From assembly GCA_045221575.1 (NCBI GenBank), contig JBGUWU010000033.1, forward strand, positions 1 through 7,876: 7,876 nucleotides of DNA, given 5' to 3'. Shown here piece after piece: positions 6,914 to 7,876 of the stretch. Position 1 is the stretch's first letter. Each line of letters opens with the position of its first letter. The DNA is from Scybalousia_A sp045221575. GTDB lineage: Bacteria > Bacteroidota > Bacteroidia > Bacteroidales > P3. The notes beneath the pieces are model-generated. The model saw nothing but the letters and a program-made list of their open reading frames with translations, did no database searches and was not told the DNA's origin. The position numbers and the translations under genes are program-made.

Positions 6914-7771
6914 ATGAGAAAGACTGTATTATTGTTAATGGTTTTGTGTTTTATCAGCTTATTGTTCTCTTGTACAACAAAGCGAGAGAATGATTTGCAA
7001 AGAGCTGAATTGAAAGGTAAGATCAAAGCTATAAGAGAGATAAGTTACAATGCTATTGGTAATGCAGACACATTGGTTAAAGGGGATATAATAGATGAAC
7101 AAGGAGCAGAGAATTACTACACCAGATATAACGAACAAGGTAATATAATCTCATTAATCAAGTACGATAAAGATAATGCGGTAAAATATAAATGGCGTTT
7201 TCATTACGATAAAAAGGGTAGAAGACAAATATCTGCTAAATGCTATGAAGCACAGGATATTGAAGAAGACTCAACTTCGTATGTTTATGATAAAAAGGGT
7301 AACCCTGTAGAGTATATTCATTATACAACTGATGGAAAGATAAAATTTAGAACAGTATCTAAGTTTAACAAAAAGGGAAACATGGTAGAGGAGAAGGTAT
7401 TTGACGATAAAAATCTTTTAAAGAAATCTTCTAAGTTCAGATATAAGAAAAATAAACTTATAGAAGGACAAAGCTTTGACAGTTCAGGAAAACTTTTAAT
7501 ACGCTCTCTTTATTCTTATGATAAAAAGGGAAATATGCAGAAGATGACAATGGCTGATGGTAAAAACAATCCTATTAGTCAGGGTATATATTCTTATAAT
7601 AAAGATGGCTTTGTTCATACCGAATTATTGAAACGTCCAGGTTATACTGATTTACTTTTGGAATATATATATGTTGTTGATGTTAATGGCAATTGGACTC
7701 AAAGAATAATGCTATCTGAAGGTGAAGCTTTTCAAATAACCATACGTCAAATAGAATATTTTGAAAATTAA
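6914..7771 (+). CDS. Lipoprotein with eight YD-like repeats, function unknown
   Basis: This 285-residue protein has a lipoprotein signal peptide: MRK, a hydrophobic stretch, and the lipobox LFSC with Cys20 as the lipidated residue. The export motif after the Cys (TTKREND) is not the acidic run typical of surface-exposed Bacteroides lipoproteins, so the side of the membrane it faces is uncertain. The mature part is a regular beta-type repeat: Y-[DN]-x-x-G-N-like cores start at residues 72, 98, 125, 151, 177, 202, 228 and 254, i.e. every 25-27 residues (YNEQGN, YDKKGR, YDKKGN, FNKKGN, YKKNK, YDKKGN, YNKDGF, VDVNGN). They resemble the YD/RHS repeats seen in many Bacteroidota lipoproteins, but there is no RHS core or toxin domain. 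No enzymatic motif is visible; a carbohydrate or surface-binding role would be speculation. It is transcribed alone from a divergent promoter, and its stop codon joins the dispersed repeat element. Confidence 0.88.
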   Translation: MRKTVLLLMVLCFISLLFSCTTKRENDLQRAELKGKIKAIREISYNAIGNADTLVKGDIIDEQGAENYYTRYNEQGNIISLIKYDKDNAVKYKWRFHYDKKGRRQISAKCYEAQDIEEDSTSYVYDKKGNPVEYIHYTTDGKIKFRTVSKFNKKGNMVEEKVFDDKNLLKKSSKFRYKKNKLIEGQSFDSSGKLLIRSLYSYDKKGNMQKMTMADGKNNPISQGIYSYNKDGFVHTELLKRPGYTDLLLEYIYVVDVNGNWTQRIMLSEGEAFQITIRQIEYFEN

Positions 7772-7876
7772 TTAGAAATGAGAAATTAGAAATGAGAAAT
7801 TGGGGTGGCTTCAAAGAAGACGGCCAAATTGCCGCAAGAAATTGGGGTGGCTTCAAAGAAGACGGCCAAATTGCCG
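7772..7876 (+). repeat. Dispersed hairpin repeat element, copy 2, with tandem 42-bp unit (cut by window edge)
   Basis: Directly after the lipoprotein stop come four 7-bp units (TTAGAAA, TGAGAAA, TTAGAAA, TGAGAAA), then a 42-bp unit at 7796-7837. That unit repeats from 7838 with no mismatch over the 39 bases visible before the window ends. Each unit holds GAAATTGGGGTGGCTTC, then AAAGAAGA and a hairpin CGGC, CAAATT, GCCG (7821-7834 and 7863-7876). It has the same architecture and the same orientation relative to the preceding gene as the copy at 1149-1246. It is much richer in G and C than the flanking AT-rich DNA. The array may continue outside the window, so its true length and right border are unknown. 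There is no spacer between units, so it is not a CRISPR array. Confidence 0.85.

Noticed and set aside
6914..7771. RHS toxin or polymorphic toxin
   Set aside because: Only short YD-like repeats after a lipobox are present, with no RHS core motif, no C-terminal toxin domain and no immunity gene.
7796..7876. CRISPR array
   Set aside because: The 42-bp units adjoin directly with no spacers, and no cas gene is present.

Overview
This is an AT-rich window from a member of the Bacteroidota, most likely Bacteroidales. Three clear promoter -7 boxes of the Bacteroidota form TAnnTTTG (TATCTTTG twice, TAACTTTG once) support this. So do the absence of obvious Shine-Dalgarno sequences, the PagL-like proteins of Bacteroidota type, and a lipoprotein built from YD-like repeats. 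The assignment is by inference; no rRNA or other marker gene is present.

Layout: four genes run leftward from about 5239 to the left edge: a ClC-type chloride transport protein with C-terminal CBS domains (5239-3452), aspartate-semialdehyde dehydrogenase asd (3415-2429), and two tandem paralogous outer-membrane beta-barrels of the PagL/acyloxyacyl hydrolase family (2407-1247, and 1148 to beyond base 1). Spacings of 36, 21 and 98 bp and a single visible promoter upstream of the ClC gene suggest one transcription unit. Upstream is a 225-bp intergenic region holding that promoter and a set of three direct arms plus one inverted arm that can form a terminator-like hairpin. Then comes a NorM-like MATE efflux transporter (6784-5465, leftward). 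A 129-bp divergent promoter region separates it from a rightward lipoprotein gene (6914-7771). The unit is mostly cell-envelope proteins (chloride transport, possible lipid A modification, drug efflux, lipoprotein) plus one lysine/diaminopimelate/threonine/methionine biosynthesis enzyme. No phage, CRISPR, toxin-antitoxin, RNA gene or transposase was seen.

The most unusual item is a dispersed repeat present at 1149-1249 (minus orientation) and 7769-7876 (plus orientation). Each copy starts at the stop codon of the preceding gene with 7-bp units (TTAGAAA/TGAGAAA), followed by a G-rich 42-bp unit. The unit carries a short hairpin, CGGC or CAGT, then CAAATT, then GCCG or ACTG. Four of the six base differences between the two versions fall in the stem, and they form two complete compensatory base-pair swaps, so the element looks selected as structured nucleic acid. 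In the first copy the element fills the whole gap between the two PagL-like genes, reaching the start codon of the second. In the other copy the 42-bp unit is tandemly duplicated and runs off the window. A degenerate trace may lie between asd and the next gene. Each copy also contains a tiny open frame (MSNWGGF.../MRNWGGF...), but its codon differences are all amino-acid changing.
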